Part shown: positions 23,991-36,660 of the stretch, piece by piece
How positions within the stretch are numbered: the first letter of the stretch is position 1
Layout of the letters: every line of letters starts with the position of its first letter
NCBI GenBank assembly: GCA_021234155.1
Contig: JAJEKV010000093.1
Span: 930,001 to 994,000, forward strand
DNA: 64,000 bases
Source of the DNA: Isoetes taiwanensis
Lineage: Eukaryota; Streptophyta; Lycopodiopsida; Isoetales; Isoetaceae
Direction: 5' to 3'
The notes under the pieces: generated by a model
Database searches by the model: none
What the model was told of the DNA's origin: nothing
The model's input: only the letters and a program-made list of their open reading frames with translations
Translations under genes and position numbers: made by a program

Positions 23991-25550
23991 TTGGTACTGT
24001 GGTTGTCAAACTGTTCCCTATTCCACATGTTACAGTGGTGAGAATTCTCTGTCGTATTTTAGACCTATAGTAGTAGTTTATTTTTGTATGTCTTTTTCTC
24101 TTCTAGAGTGATCACAACCAATTTAGATTTTGGAAGTGTACATTCCAGTATAGTACTTCAAGAATATGCTATTATTCACAAGATGAATGCCTAAGCTAAG
24201 CAAAATGCATTGGACCTCTATCATTACCAGCATAAAGTACTGACAACTGCTTAAATGTGTGCCAATATTGGCTATTGTTCTTATTCTTAGCTTAAACGTT
24301 TTGGAACGTCCAATCTTATCATACCTCGCCATATCTCATTTTAAAAATTTTGGCATTCTCTAGTCTCATTATGTACATGGTTCTTGAAATAAACAAGATT
24401 GTTTGGAAGTATAATGTGTTTAACAAGTGTTGCCTTATGCAGGTTGCACCGATTTCTCAGGGGCTCCCTTCCTTGACTTAATTCCCAAAAAGCCCTTCGT
24501 ACTTTTAAAATTCCCAAAATGCCCTCAAATTTTAAATATTTTCCCAAATAGCCCCGTATATTTTATAGTTCTGAAATTCGTGTGTTCTTTATTTCGCAGG
24601 TTGTTAAACTCTTTAGCTGCATTTTGGAAGATAAAGGTAGTTCGTTGGCTACAGAGGATTTCGTTTCTAAATGTTCGGGGTTATGGTTTTGAATTGATTG
24701 TCAAAATATGACTTTGAACTATGATTTAATCCACTTCACCCTCCGGCCATGGAGGGCAACCCTCCGTGAGCAGCACCTTGTTACAATTGCAGTAATACCT
24801 AAATATTTTAGAAAAGGAACAATTTGAAAGAATGGGCTATCAATGCGGATATAATTAAAGAAACCTTTTTATATGCACCTTCTCTTGTGAAGGCTTTATA
24901 AAAGGTCTGGCTGGAAGGTTGGCGAGTGTGAGATCAGCAGCAACCTTCAGAGTCGAAGCTCCTGCCGCTGAAATCTCTTTGGTGGGGGGTCTTGGTGCTG
25001 CTTGATATCCTGTTCCAAACTGCTGCTATAATAACCTTGTTATTGCCCATATCTTTAATAGCATTAGAATTTTACTAGTTGGAATGATGAATTTGATCAA
25101 ATTTATCCATATATATTACTTTCAATCGGCCCATGACATCATTTTTAGATATGCAATATGGTTTTTAGTCTATTCCTTTCTCTTGCAGCTGCGGGATTGG
25201 TTCGGCTCTTGATTTTGCCATTTCTGTTTCCATTTGATGTGCATGCAGTTTGGACTCTCACGAAATCAAATTGATTCAAAAGTGTTGTTCAAACAATGTG
25301 GGTTCATTATATAAGAAGTCAATGGAGGCATGCCAATTAAAAGGCATATTATGGAAATTGATTATAAATGCAGGATCTTAAAATAACAAGCATGGTAAAT
25401 CAAAGAGGCATTGCTTCTCCTTGTTGTACTAATACATATCTGTAGCTCACATGTTTAGGTAATAAGAAGGTAATGGCTGATAAATTTACTTTTTCACTTT
25501 TACAGGCAAGAGTTTCTGTAAAATAAGTGTGGATGCAGTGACCTCATACG
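23991..25550 (+). other. Upstream region of the TAF1C-like gene
   Basis: No separate gene was recognised. Short frames near 24,427-24,711 and an Ala-rich frame near 24,905-25,005 could be untranslated leader exons, since AG and GT splice-like dinucleotides are present, but nothing in the sequence decides this. Confidence 0.35.
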
Positions 25551-28500
25551 ATGCGAAATGTTCCGTTATATCAAGGCCCAGGACCTCCTTGGTGTTTGGG
25601 ATCAATATTTGATTCTACTCAGACCCTTACTGGACAGGATGGCGCCCAGTGTAAGATGAATTCGCTAGAATTTGTTTATTACATTTTTAAAAAATACTTC
25701 TTTATAGGTTCTTGTAGTGGAACACTTTTACTTCATTTCTCAGATTTGACATTTCAGTAGGTCCTCTTTTGTTTGATCGAGTTAATGACCCTCAGACGAT
25801 ATGCTCTACTGGATCCAAACTGCTCATGTTCAATAAGCCAATTAGTTTGCCATCAGAGGTATGAGTTCATTCGACCATCATAATTCAATCCACAGGCTTT
25901 TACTGTTGTCTATACAGCATTTTGACCTTCATCATTCATAGGGGGCAGACAATTGTGATAAAATTATACAAGAGTCATACTTACCAACATCTATTGTGAA
26001 AAAACACTTAGAAGATGACTTGAGCATAACACTTGCAATGTTTGCTGATAGCAATCATATCTTAGGAAACAGGTTGGAAGTTCTAAAGGTACCAGATTGT
26101 TGTTCAGGTTATTTGCATAATTAGTTATGATATGGTGTTCCAATTGTTACAGTATAAAGAAGAAAAGACATTTCTAATTTTTCCTTGTGGTAAAAATGTT
26201 GAGACGGTTGGTGCCCTTGGGATTACCCAGGCATATGACCGACAATGGAAACCCTTAAAATGTGGTGGCATATTCAAGTCAGCCTCATTATCGTATCCAA
26301 TTCTTCAGGTACTTCTTCGATATCACTATTAATTGTCTGTGAAGCTACCTTTGGAATTTGAATGATGTTTCTTTTTGGATAATAGTTGGCTCCTCTAGAC
26401 AACCGCACATGGAATGTCAGTGAGGAAAAGTTTTTCATGGCCCGTACATTTTATCACGTCCATATTTCTAGCCTGAATATGAGGGTTGGTTATGGGGAAC
26501 TTTTCTTTTTGCTTAAAGCATGTCCATTATAATTGCATTACTTGCTTGGCATGTGCAGAAGAATACCTTCGGTCCCGTGTCTAAAGTTGATTTTGAAAGA
26601 ATAGTGTCACATGTAAGTATACTCTTCCAATAACATGGTTGAAGATGGGTTGAAAGGCAATATCTCTTTCAAAGCATGTACTAAACCATTGTGCAATTGA
26701 CATTTTAGCTTTGTGGATTTGGGCTGAACGCACACAACTTAGTCTTTTGTAGATATGTTTTTCTTATTTGTCTATAGGAATAGGATCTTGTATTTAATAT
26801 TATTTGGCTAGGTTGCAGCAAATACACATATACAAAACGAGTTTGCTGCTATTTTGGATACTGGGGATGTGCATATTTATGACATTCAAGCTGGCCGCAT
26901 GCAATGTGGAAATATGCCTGTGCAAAAGCTTTTGTACAACAATGTGGCTGGCAAACATTTCTGTGAGGATAAAGGTTCAGCACGAAGCTCTTTATCTGGA
27001 TTTCCTAGTCTTCTTCAAAAGAAGTTAAGTAGTCTTGAAGAGCAGTGGTGGCGAGGTGAATACGCATGGCATCCAAAGACATTTTTAATTGCGTGTGATA
27101 GTAAGGTTTCACTGATAGATTTTAGAGAGAGTGAAACTCGTAGGACTGTCATGACAACTACCCACTCAGTTGGCAGTTCATCAAGCTTTTGTCATGCATC
27201 CAATTCAAGAAGGGAACGCTTTTTGGCATTTGCAAGAGCTGACTATGATGGAATGTTCTATTTTGCTACAGCAACACAGAACCATGTGTGTCTTTTTGAT
27301 GCTAGACGGCCTGTAAATCCTGTTCTTCAGGTATGTTGATATTCTCTTTTTTTGCTATATGTGATGGGATATTTAGCCTCACACTTGAATATAACTATGG
27401 CATAATAGCCCAGAAATAGTCCAGCTTTTATGGTCAAGCACATAGTCCACTTGGCTACATATAGAATAGAATGGAATGTTTATAGATGGGCTTAAATATG
27501 TTTTAACACCATCACGTTGAATATCTTGTTTGTTGGTCAGTAAGGCAGAAGATCACTTTCTGTTTGTGTATAAAATACAGGTTTTCAGTTGTCTTTTCAG
27601 CTGAGAGGATGTTCCAAAGCTGTTAAGTTTTTGTATCAGTGTTTTGTCAGTATTTCGATTATTTTTTTGAGAACTGGATGTTGTAAGGCTGTAAAATTTA
27701 TGCGTAGGACAGAATCCTGTTACTTTGGTTACTAATTAGATTTAAAAATGGTATATATAGTGGGAGCATAAGATGGTGGATGATTTTCCAGGAGTTCTAA
27801 TGATGCAACCATTATCGATTCTACGACATTCAATGAGAGGCAGTGCATATCACAGGGCCTCTGTATCAGGTAGATTTCCGAATATTGCCCCTGAACAGTG
27901 GCATGGCATTTGTGCATTATTCCTCAAGCCTTAAAGATCTATAGGTTCATAGTGACTGCAGTAACTCTTCTTTTAGTTATGCTTTTGCAGGAAGGGTTAT
28001 CTTGGCTTGTGCTTTCCGTTCTGGTGATATTCGTGCCTTCTGTTATGGTCCGCATGACCCCTTCTGCACATACAAAGGGCTTCTTTCTAAATCAAGTTTG
28101 AGCACTTCTGATTTGGAGGAGACATATTGCACTTGGCAGCTACCATCCAAAATCCATGCACCAAAAGAAGATTTTACTTGCTGGCAGGATTTTTTGGCTT
28201 CTCTTGAGACTATATGCTCCAATGTGGATGTCAAACACAGTGAAAGGCTGCCTGTTAAACTTCCTTTTCAGTTCCTGGAATGCATGTCTGGGATTGTACT
28301 TTTACCCAATATAATGAACTCATCCAATTCTTCGGGAGAAGGGTTCAACATTTTTCAGCTTACTGGTTATGGAGATATTTTAGCTGGAAGCTACAGAGCA
28401 GCAGAGAACATAGAAAATGGCGCTTCAATCTGGACGAAGTTTCCATGCATTGCAGGTAAGACTGCTTACTTCTTTATTTTCTATGCATGTTCATCTATGC

Positions 28501-29670
28501 CATATCTGACAAGTATGAGTGCAGGGTATCTATGCAGAAACACAGACGTGTCTATTCAATCACTTGCTGGTTTCTGTTCTTGTATCCAATAGTGATTGTT
28601 CTCACTGCTTCCTAGTCCAATATTAATTTCCATCCTCTCTACTTAACTTGGTAATCAGATTTCCATGGTGGTTCTTGCTTGAAACCAATTCTCGATAATA
28701 AAAAATCTGGCGGAGCTGATATAATGGTCAGATCTACCCTGAGCACGGTACAGCACCGCAAGACAAAAGACATAGATTGGCTTGATAGATCCATAAATCA
28801 TATAAATAAACCTCTCAGCATGTAAGCTTCCATTTTTGCAAGATAATAGTGCATGATTTTGTATTCTCACCATTTGAATGGTCAGATATGAGATTGCTAC
28901 TACGATGCTTTGGGCAGACATTGATGGAAGTCCGATTGTGGAGATCGAAAGAGGGAGCAAGAAAGGTCATGGTCTGCCATACAAGTTACCTTTAAACAAG
29001 GACGATATGCCATCACCAGAGCTGCCATTGCCATTTTTGCTAGAAGTTCAGCAGCTTTCCAACTCTAGTCAGCAAATTAAGTCTGATGAAGGGGCATCAA
29101 TTGAGAAAACTGTCAGACAGGATTCTATTGCAGATGCTTGTCATCTTGTAGAGTCGTTAATAAGATTGAAACACCAGCAAGATGGTGCAATGTCAGTTTC
29201 TAATCCAAACGATCCACGGGGAAGAGATGCAGCAACTGTTTCAAACCTTTTTGAGCATAAGATAAGAATGAACAATTTTTCTCCTGTTGCTAGGCTTTCA
29301 CTCTCTAGCTTATCATTTCCTGCAAGCAAAATGCCAAGTACGGAAGTAAATGAAGACGATCTTAGTCCCCGAAAGAATGAGTATCACAATAAGTTCATCT
29401 GCTCATTGGCAAGTTATGATGAAGATGAGACAAAGTTGGGTTTAAAGCTTTCTCCAATCCATCTCCATAAGGAAATTCCAGGTTTATGTACTATCAATTC
29501 ATGCTGTTTAATGCCATCTTTAGTTTTGCTAACTTTGTTCTGTTTGGCCTGCAGAGTTTAGTCAGGTTGGAGTTTTAAATAAACTTCAAATAGGCTGGGC
29601 CAATTGGCTTCAAAATTTTGAGCCGTATCAGAAGTTCCAAAAGGAGATCAGCCGCGATAAGAAAAAGTGA
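25551..29670 (+). CDS. TAF1C/RRN6-like RNA polymerase I initiation factor, 12 exons
   Basis: TAF1C (yeast Rrn6) is a beta-propeller subunit of the SL1/core-factor complex that recruits RNA polymerase I to rDNA promoters in the nucleolus. My exon model is 25551-25650, 25758-25858, 25942-26088, 26153-26308, 26386-26484, 26559-26612, 26812-27330, 27761-27869, 27991-28455, 28659-28821, 28886-29481 and 29555-29670. All junctions are GT-AG with matching phases, giving 874 codons and a TGA, about the usual family length. Diagnostic stretches are QWWRGEYAWHPKTFLIACDS with VSLIDFRESE (exon 7), LFDARRPVNPVLQ plus WEHKMVDDFPGVLMMQPLS (exons 7/8) and GRVILACAFRSGDIRAFCYG (exon 9). The C-terminus is lysine-rich (KFQKEISRDKKK). 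The start is the first in-frame ATG of exon 1. Exons 1 and 5 are the least certain, and further 5' exons are possible. No internal stop was found. Confidence 0.8.
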
Positions 29671-29757
29671 CAATGACTACTGTTTAATGACAATGAAATT
29701 TCTTTGAAATACAGGAAATAAAAGACATTTTATTGAGATATGAAGAAGGAATACAAT

Positions 29758-29963
29758 CTTTACATACAGCCAGAGGGTTGGGAACACAGATCACCAACTC
29801 TGTCTGTGAAAACTTCACCCATAACTACCAAACTAAGTTGTTGGTCAATCCGGTGCAATGCTTTACATACAGCCAGAGGGTTGGGAACACAGATCACCAA
29901 CCCTGTCTGGGAAAACTTCACCGATAACTACCAAACTAAGTTGTTGGTCAATCCCGTGCAATG
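29758..29963. repeat. Perfectly paired 103-bp tandem duplication
   Basis: Units 29,758-29,860 and 29,861-29,963 both run from CTTTACATACAGCCAGAGGG to TTGTTGGTCAATCC-CGGTGCAATG with only a few substitutions. The pair lies about 90 bp beyond the TAF1C-like stop codon, so it would fall in the 3' untranslated region. Confidence 0.95.
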
Positions 29964-30019
29964 GCCATTCTTTTTTGTGTATCGTCTAGAATTTAGTGTC
30001 TTCGAGGTTGAATAGATGC

Positions 30020-30433
30020 TCGTATTTAGAGTTCGGGATGTGGTATTTTTGAATTTTTTTATAGTATTTTTGACCACTCGTTATCAGATAGATGTATTTT
30101 CGGCCAAAAATGTGGTATTTCCGGAAAAAAAAGGGGTATTTTTGTCTAAAAAAAATGGTTGGTCAAAAACGAAGCAAGAAACTGCGCGATAGAGCTGAGA
30201 TCTTTGGTCAGATTGTTCTTGCAGCTCCATGGGCAGCTTGAACTGCTAACTTTGCATGTCTCTTCAACGTTGGTTTGATGAAAAGAGAGAGCAATTTGAG
30301 CTTAGATAGAGTCGGATCGATCCAAAAATGCCTCAGAACAGTTGGTTCTGGATTTGAAACTACAAAGCGTACAGTGGCCGGAAATACCACAAAAAGGGTC
30401 TGGAAATACCACATCCCAGACTCTAAAATACGG
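30020..30433. mobile_element. MITE-like element with terminal inverted repeats
   Basis: CGTATTTAGAGTTCGGGATG then TGGTATTT at the left end is matched in reverse complement at 30,402-30,433 (AAATACCACATCCCAGACTC, then TAAAATACG). Further copies of TGGTATTTCCGG occur inside both arms in opposite orientation. About 410 bp with no ORF. A target-site duplication was not settled. Confidence 0.65.
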
Positions 30434-30439
30434 CGACCC

Positions 30440-32128
30440 AAGCTGTGTGTGGATTTAATAACTGTGTGAGCAAGTTCTTTCAATTGGTTCTACAATAACG
30501 GGTGAAAATAGCTCTAGCTTTAGGTGATTCAATTGCGGTGGCGACCTGTCCGCGGAATTACTAACCCTTTGGGAACGGATCCGTTTCGGAGGCCTCATTT
30601 TGGTACCTGATAGCGTCAGGTACCTTCAGAGCGATTCGAGATGTCTATCGCCATGCCACATCCTAGCCGTCCAAATGGTACTTCCCGATCCGCAAGATCC
30701 CATTGGATAGAATCACCATCCTTTTATTCCACGTGACAGAATCACTCTTCATTGATCCTGCCCGATGGAATCACAATTTTTAGTAGGAAGAGCATTAAAA
30801 TGAAGGTTCATTTTTAAAGTGTGTCCTTTTTTTTTTTCGTTTTGACCCCCCTAAAATGGCACTACACTCTTAAAAAGGAAGGCATTTTTTTTAGTTTGAC
30901 TCCCAAACTAGCAAAAATTTTAGAGAATATTTGGGAATATTCTTTTATTACTGCAATCGCAGGTCATTAGTGCGTTTGCTAGGTCACCTTGTTTAAAGTA
31001 GCCCACCTTGGGATTTGCAGAGTTATCAAACTATTTAAGCATGTAAGAATTGAGAGTCCTCTTTATAATGTTTTCAACCATCTATGTAACAGCTCTCAAA
31101 CCCCTATTTGCATCAATTAACTTCAGCGACAATGGCAGTGTAAGGATTAGCCATAGATGTAACCTGCAAAAATTCAATAAAGGCTTATGCATAACTCATA
31201 GCTAGACAATGTCAAACGCAAGCAACACATCATCATCATGGTCGCATCTAAATCAGTTTCCTTACCACAAGCCTATAATATTGTGTACATCAACAAAATA
31301 GTTGTCAATCTGTTCTAAGAAATTTTGGACGCCTAAACATAGATTTGCACAATCTAGATATTGATTCCCCAGTTAAAAGTCCTCCATTCCAAGTTCTTGC
31401 CCATCCGTATGCAATGTAATGCTGCTAAAGAGGATCCATCCACGGTATATCAAGGCCAAGGTTAAATAGCTAGTAGTTGCACCCTGTTAGTCTTTAGTAT
31501 CGGCCATAAATTATAAGAGCAAGCATTTTAACAGTAGAAACCACAGATGGATGTGTCTTCACCTAGCACGCACTGCAAGTTCTAACGGACTACTATCCAT
31601 TCTAAGGATGGAGGTTCTATTTCCATGTTACTCTTTAGAGCCAATGATAAGTAGAGTTAGAGCCCATGATAGCTCTCTAGCTGTAAGAGATCATCATTAT
31701 CTCTATATTTCAAAAGAAAGGTCAAGTACCAATGTTAACATTAAGATTCATGCATTAGCATTAGATATTTGAATCATCCACAAATCAGGTAGTAAGAATT
31801 GCGCAGAGTACCACGCGTCTACAGAGAGAGAATTTTGTAAGAGGTCCCATTTTAATCTCTCCAATATCGAATCCAGAAGCTAGATGCAAGATTCGTCAAG
31901 AAATCATTAAAAGATATGCACTATGCAAGCAAGTGCAGAAACATACTTACAAATGAACAGGGGAACTGAGATTTCTTGAAGCAGAGGCACCGATTGCCAA
32001 GGTACATTGGCATATCTTGAATGCAAGCCGACCTTTTGCAGATAATTGTAGGTGTTTTGTTTTTGCCCCAATCATTATGTCCAAAAGAGTTCTTCAATTT
32101 GCAGGCTCACCTGGCATTTTTTGCTATC
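30440..32128. other. No gene recognised
   Basis: AT-rich with several T runs (for example near 30,830) and no assignable ORF. Confidence 0.4.
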
Positions 32129-32441
32129 CTACGTAACACCCCATGTGAATATGCACCCAAACCAAAGGGGGTTTCAGGGGGATTTTAATTTAAGTATGTT
32201 GGATGCAATGGTTTGAGTTAATTAATGTTAATGGTATACATATATTGGTTGTTATATTAAAAATAAAAAATAAAAAAATGGGCCTTTTGGGCCCTAATAA
32301 AGCCCTTCGGTCATTTGGGGCACTAAGAATGGTATAAATGCATGTAACAATTTTAGAAACACTTGTGCATATAACAATTTTAGAAACATTCATGCATGTA
32401 ATCCAATTACATGAGACAAGCCTAGAATGACAAAACTGCCT
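32129..32441 (+). repeat. Foldback family 'F', single-arm copy
   Basis: Starts CTACGTAACACCCC, continues ATATGCACCCAAACCAAAGG, GGATGCAATGGTTT, then GGGCCTTTTGGGCCCTAATA, and ends near GAGACAAGCCTAGAATG. The same order is found at 36,050-36,376, and the first half matches the arms at 35.7 and 63.2 kb. Only one arm is present here. Confidence 0.8.
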
Positions 32442-32444
32442 TAT

Positions 32445-33369
32445 TTTAATATAAATATAATGATGTGCATTAGTTCCATAATGGGATGCTGCTACGAGCA
32501 AACACAAATCACATACACTATGTATATCCACAGATTTTGGATTACTTTTAAGTACATCATACAACTGGTTTCCAAAAGATATCTCGCATCTCCCCAGGGA
32601 ATTGAACCCTAGATAACTCCATCAAAATGTGGGGAATCATTGAAACTTAATATCGAAATAATCTACAATGCTTTTGGAAATAACCTGCAATGCTTTTGCA
32701 CATGTAGCTTTTGCTTGAGGGAATAATCAGAATGGTGCACGAACATGTCACCTCTTCTGCTTCAGAGCTCCAGCTAGAGTCAGCAAAAGTAAGCCACAGA
32801 ACAACCATCTGTATTATGTATTATGTTTTCATGATCAATAACCAAGGCCATACCTGTATCACATCATAGGAACAAAAGACCTATCATATTGTCCCAACAG
32901 TATTATGAACATCATCATCTTGAATGGAGCTTGCTTCCTTGAAGATCCTGATCAAAATTGTCCTTGTAAGCTATTTCATCCTGCCACAATCTTGCATGAA
33001 TTCACTGTTTTCTAATTTTGTACTCAAGAACAGATTCGTCAAAGGCATTACTACGTGAATGCTTATCATCGTCAGAAGAAGAAAAAAGGGCAGAAGAAGA
33101 AAAGGGGCTTTACTCAGAATACACTACTGCAAACAGAATAGAGCACATCCTTATAATATATGAATCTGCTTTGCTTCTTCGGCTCTGCATCCGACTACAC
33201 AAGTCAGAGAAAAGCGACCTGTCGCAAAGTTCCTTGGCCTTCCTGGGTCTTGCTTTACTAAAGAAATTGAGCACGAAACCATAGAACCCTACAAAATGCA
33301 TTTTGTCGAGCCCTGCATGCTTCAGCTTTCGAAATTCATAGGTGAACCATTGGAAATTGGCACTAAAAT
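32445..33369. other. No gene recognised
   Basis: Contains a serine/glutamate-rich 88-aa frame at 33,018-33,284 with no recognised domain. The rest is non-coding by inspection. Confidence 0.35.
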
Positions 33370-33520
33370 CAAGGGCGGCGTATGCGCACTCTAGATGTAC
33401 CGATTAGAACGTCTCATGGGATACCGTCATCAAATCATATAAAAACCTTAAGGAAAAAAAGTACAAAAATACAAAAGAAACCCCCTGTTATTGTGCTATA
33501 TATTGTAGCAAAGGGCATGC
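33370..33520 (-). repeat. Dispersed repeat 'E', copy 2
   Basis: Reverse complement reads AATAACAGGGGGTTTCTTTT, then TTTTTATATGATTTGATG, then TCTAGAGTGCGC, aligning along its length with the copies at 612 and 61,258. It is the most diverged copy. Confidence 0.65.
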
Positions 33521-35587
33521 TTGAGCTCCATCGATCTACGTTAGAGGTCAATTTGAGACCTTGCTCTTTTTCTATGGTAGAACTAATTTCCAATTGTTTA
33601 AGAGTTTGTGCTCCTTTTCAGTGGGACTTCTTGGCATTTTGGACTTTGATGCTGGCCATTCTTGTTCCTTTTGACAGGCCACGGCAAGGAGGCCTGAAGT
33701 AGAAGAGGCGAAAATTATCCAAGGCAGAAGGCAAAAATCGTTAAGGAAGGTACAAACACAATTTCTTCTATGGAAGGCACAAAACCAAATACACGGGAAT
33801 TTGCTTGGCATTTATATAGGCATTATGTTCTCTTCGCCTTGATATTGAGAGCACTCTTTTTCTTTCAAATGCATTTTGTTATGTTGAATGCACGCCTTCT
33901 TACAATGGTTTGGAGGTGCAGATCATTTCAACTATTATGTGCAACGATAAGATCTCTGGAGCAGTGGTTTGAGCATGTGCATCCATACATTTTTATGTGA
34001 TTCTAACGGGCCAATAAGGGATTTGGCTCTATATAACAAATCATGTCCTTTTTTTTGACATTCTAGCATCCAAGTTCAGCATACACCAGGTAATGCCATA
34101 TTATGGGTCCTGATGTTCTGCCATGATTGTCGTGTTCCATTCATTCAATTTCATGCTGTTTATCCATTTTATTTTTGTTGTTTTCTCAGGTAGTACTATG
34201 CATGTGCAACTATAGAATAATCTTTAATACGCTATAACTTTCTCGTTCCTTCTATTTCCAACTACGTTACTTCTGCAGGAGTTGAACTTCACTGCCATTG
34301 TGTGTTTAAAAAAAGTTGATTCTTGCTTGAAGAATTGTCGCCAGTCTAAATCCTTAAATCCGTTTTAGACACGGAGGAAATAAGGTAAATCTCAATTGTA
34401 AGTTCAATATCCCAATTTATAAATATTTTTTAATCCTATTCATGCATTCCACATTCAACTATGATCACACGTACCCATTACATCCATTCATTTCCACAAG
34501 TTGTTATACGGTTGCTGTGTACTAATAATTGTACATGTTTGAGCTACACCCTAGATTGTTCTTGCAGGTGTGGAGTTAATCCATGGATAGTTCTTGCATG
34601 TCTAGAGCCAATTCAAGGCCATATAATGAAGGTAAGAATATTAAGGACATTTTTGGTTTGTGCTGAAACAAGTTAAAATGTAATATATAGCCTCTTTAAC
34701 GGAATTGTATCATCTTTGGGATGGTTTTGCATTGTTTTTACTGGAAAAGACATGCAATTTTAGGCTGCAATTGCACATCTAATCTACTGAAATCTTTGGA
34801 AATGGTCCAATGTCAACTATCAAAATTTGCAGATTCAGGCTGACTCAATGCTATTAGCTCTGATTTGTCAGGACAACATTTTATTATCATCTAAGCACGT
34901 TTTGCATGTTGAACTTGGTTCATTTATATAGAGTTTTTTGTCTTCTCTGTCGAGGGGTTAGGGCTCCATATGTTTATTAAAGAACTTTTTTTTTTAAATA
35001 TTATTTGGATATTTGATTTGGTAATCGAATGGGCACTAAAATAGTTAAAGGAATTTAAATTATAAACCTATCTAAATGAAATTGAATGAGATGAGTATTT
35101 AAACATCAAACTTATGTGAATCAAAGAACTCCATAGCTTCATTAATGCAATTGATAATTTTGCATTTATAATGTGATTTCAACGTAATGCCTTAATTTGG
35201 TATTATCTGTCCTAAATGATGATATTAACCCCAACATTGTTGTAATTTGCTAGGAACATATATGAATGTACGACTAATCGTTGATCCCCAGATGTTATGC
35301 TAATCACACAATTAAAATGATGTTGCAAAGAGTGTTCTATAGGGTTATGGTTTAAGGTTTACGGTTTGAATTTATGGGTTTAGGATTCAAGGGCTTAGCA
35401 TTTTATGAACTCTGGAGAACTTGAACGATGTAACCTGCAGCTCAAGGTGAAGCACGCAATTCTATCAACCATGACTTTAGGGTTTGTTTAAGGTATGTGT
35501 TCATAAAGTAGGTCATTGCATATTGATTAAGAAGAAGCAACATTTGAAAGCAAGTAGATTGGTAGCACTATTATATTGAATTGAATT
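33521..35587. other. No gene recognised
   Basis: Long AT-rich stretch. Short frames have no domain. TTTAGGG-like words near 35,340-35,480 are too few and irregular to be telomeric. Confidence 0.4.
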
Positions 35588-35640
35588 GACTTTTATCGTC
35601 TACAGTCTACAGGATATCAGAAGGCCTATGGGACCCATGA
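35588..35640 (-). repeat. Probable LINE-tail relic
   Basis: The plus strand reads GACTTTTATCGTCTACAG and ends GGCCTATGGGACCC. This resembles the reverse complement of the LINE tail seen near 63,551-63,590 (TACTTTTATCGTCCCACGG to GGTCTATGGGACCC). Similarity is partial and no target-site duplication was found. Confidence 0.4.
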
Positions 35641-35738
35641 CAAAAAAGATCACAACAAGACTACTATTGTTTAGCAACAATACTCTAAATGCTATGCACT
35701 TATTATATCTGCCCATTCAATTCCACCCAATGTTTTCC

Positions 35739-36376
35739 ATAACTACCATTAACATTAATTTAACCATTGCATCCAACATATTTAAATTAAAATCCCCCTG
35801 AAACCCCCTTTGGTTTGGGTGTATATTCATATGGGGGTTACTCCGGGCACCGAGAGCTGTCAGATGGACATATTTGCCCTTTATTCGTTGATCTGGACCG
35901 TACATAGCGATCCTCGTTTGTGGTGTATGCCTATACAAGTTCTTGTATATTGTATATTGAGGTTTGCAAAATACTATAAGGATTGACAGATTGTACTTAA
36001 TGGTGTTAATTTTGTACATGTATTGTAAGTTTTTAGGGGCTCTCGCTGCTCTACGTAACCCCCCTTGTGAATATACACCCAAACCAAAGGGGTTTTCAGG
36101 GGATTCTAATTTAAATGTGTTGGATGCAATGGTTTAATTAATGTTAATGATAGTTATGTGTTGGTTGTTATGTTACAAAAAATTTTGGGCCCTTCGGGCC
36201 CTAATAAAGCCCTTCAAGCACTTTAACAATTTTAGTAACACCTTTGCATGTTCAGGCATTTTTGGGCACTGAGAATAGCATAAATGCATGTAACAATTTT
36301 AATAACACCTTTGCATGTTAGAAACACTTTTGCATGTAATTCAATTACGTGAGACAAGCCTAGAATGGCATAAACA
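35739..36376. mobile_element. Foldback family 'F', two-arm copy
   Basis: The left arm (35,739-35,870: AACTACCATTAACATTAATT, then CCCCCTTTGGTTTGGGTGTA) is the reverse complement of the right arm from 36,051 (CTACGTAACC through ATACACCCAAACCAAAGGGG to TTAATGTTAATGATAGTTAT). The arms flank a loop of about 180 bp ending TAGGGGCTCTCGCTGCTCTA. To the right the family similarity continues through GGGCCCTTCGGGCCCTAATA to about 36,376. No transposase is visible. Arms over 100 bp fit a Mutator-like or foldback non-autonomous element. Confidence 0.75.
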
Positions 36377-36660
36377 CATAGTTTGATTGTTCAGAACAAT
36401 AGCTTAAGCACAATATGAAGACACAATATTTACATCTATCCATGTAATAATGTGCATGTAATATCTGTGCATGGAAGATTCTTGAGTGCACCAATTGATT
36501 ATAGCCCTAATAATTTAAAGATTAACACAATTATTTAATCTTTTTTCATCACCCATGATGCAGCATATATGAGTTCTAATTTACATTGAAGAAAGGATAA
36601 CAAATAATGTAAGGTTTCAAATCTCATAGAGCTGCCATTCCTACATTTTCCCATCGCGAG
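36377..36660. other. No gene recognised
   Basis: Short AT-rich interval between the foldback element and the LINE poly(A) end. Confidence 0.4.
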
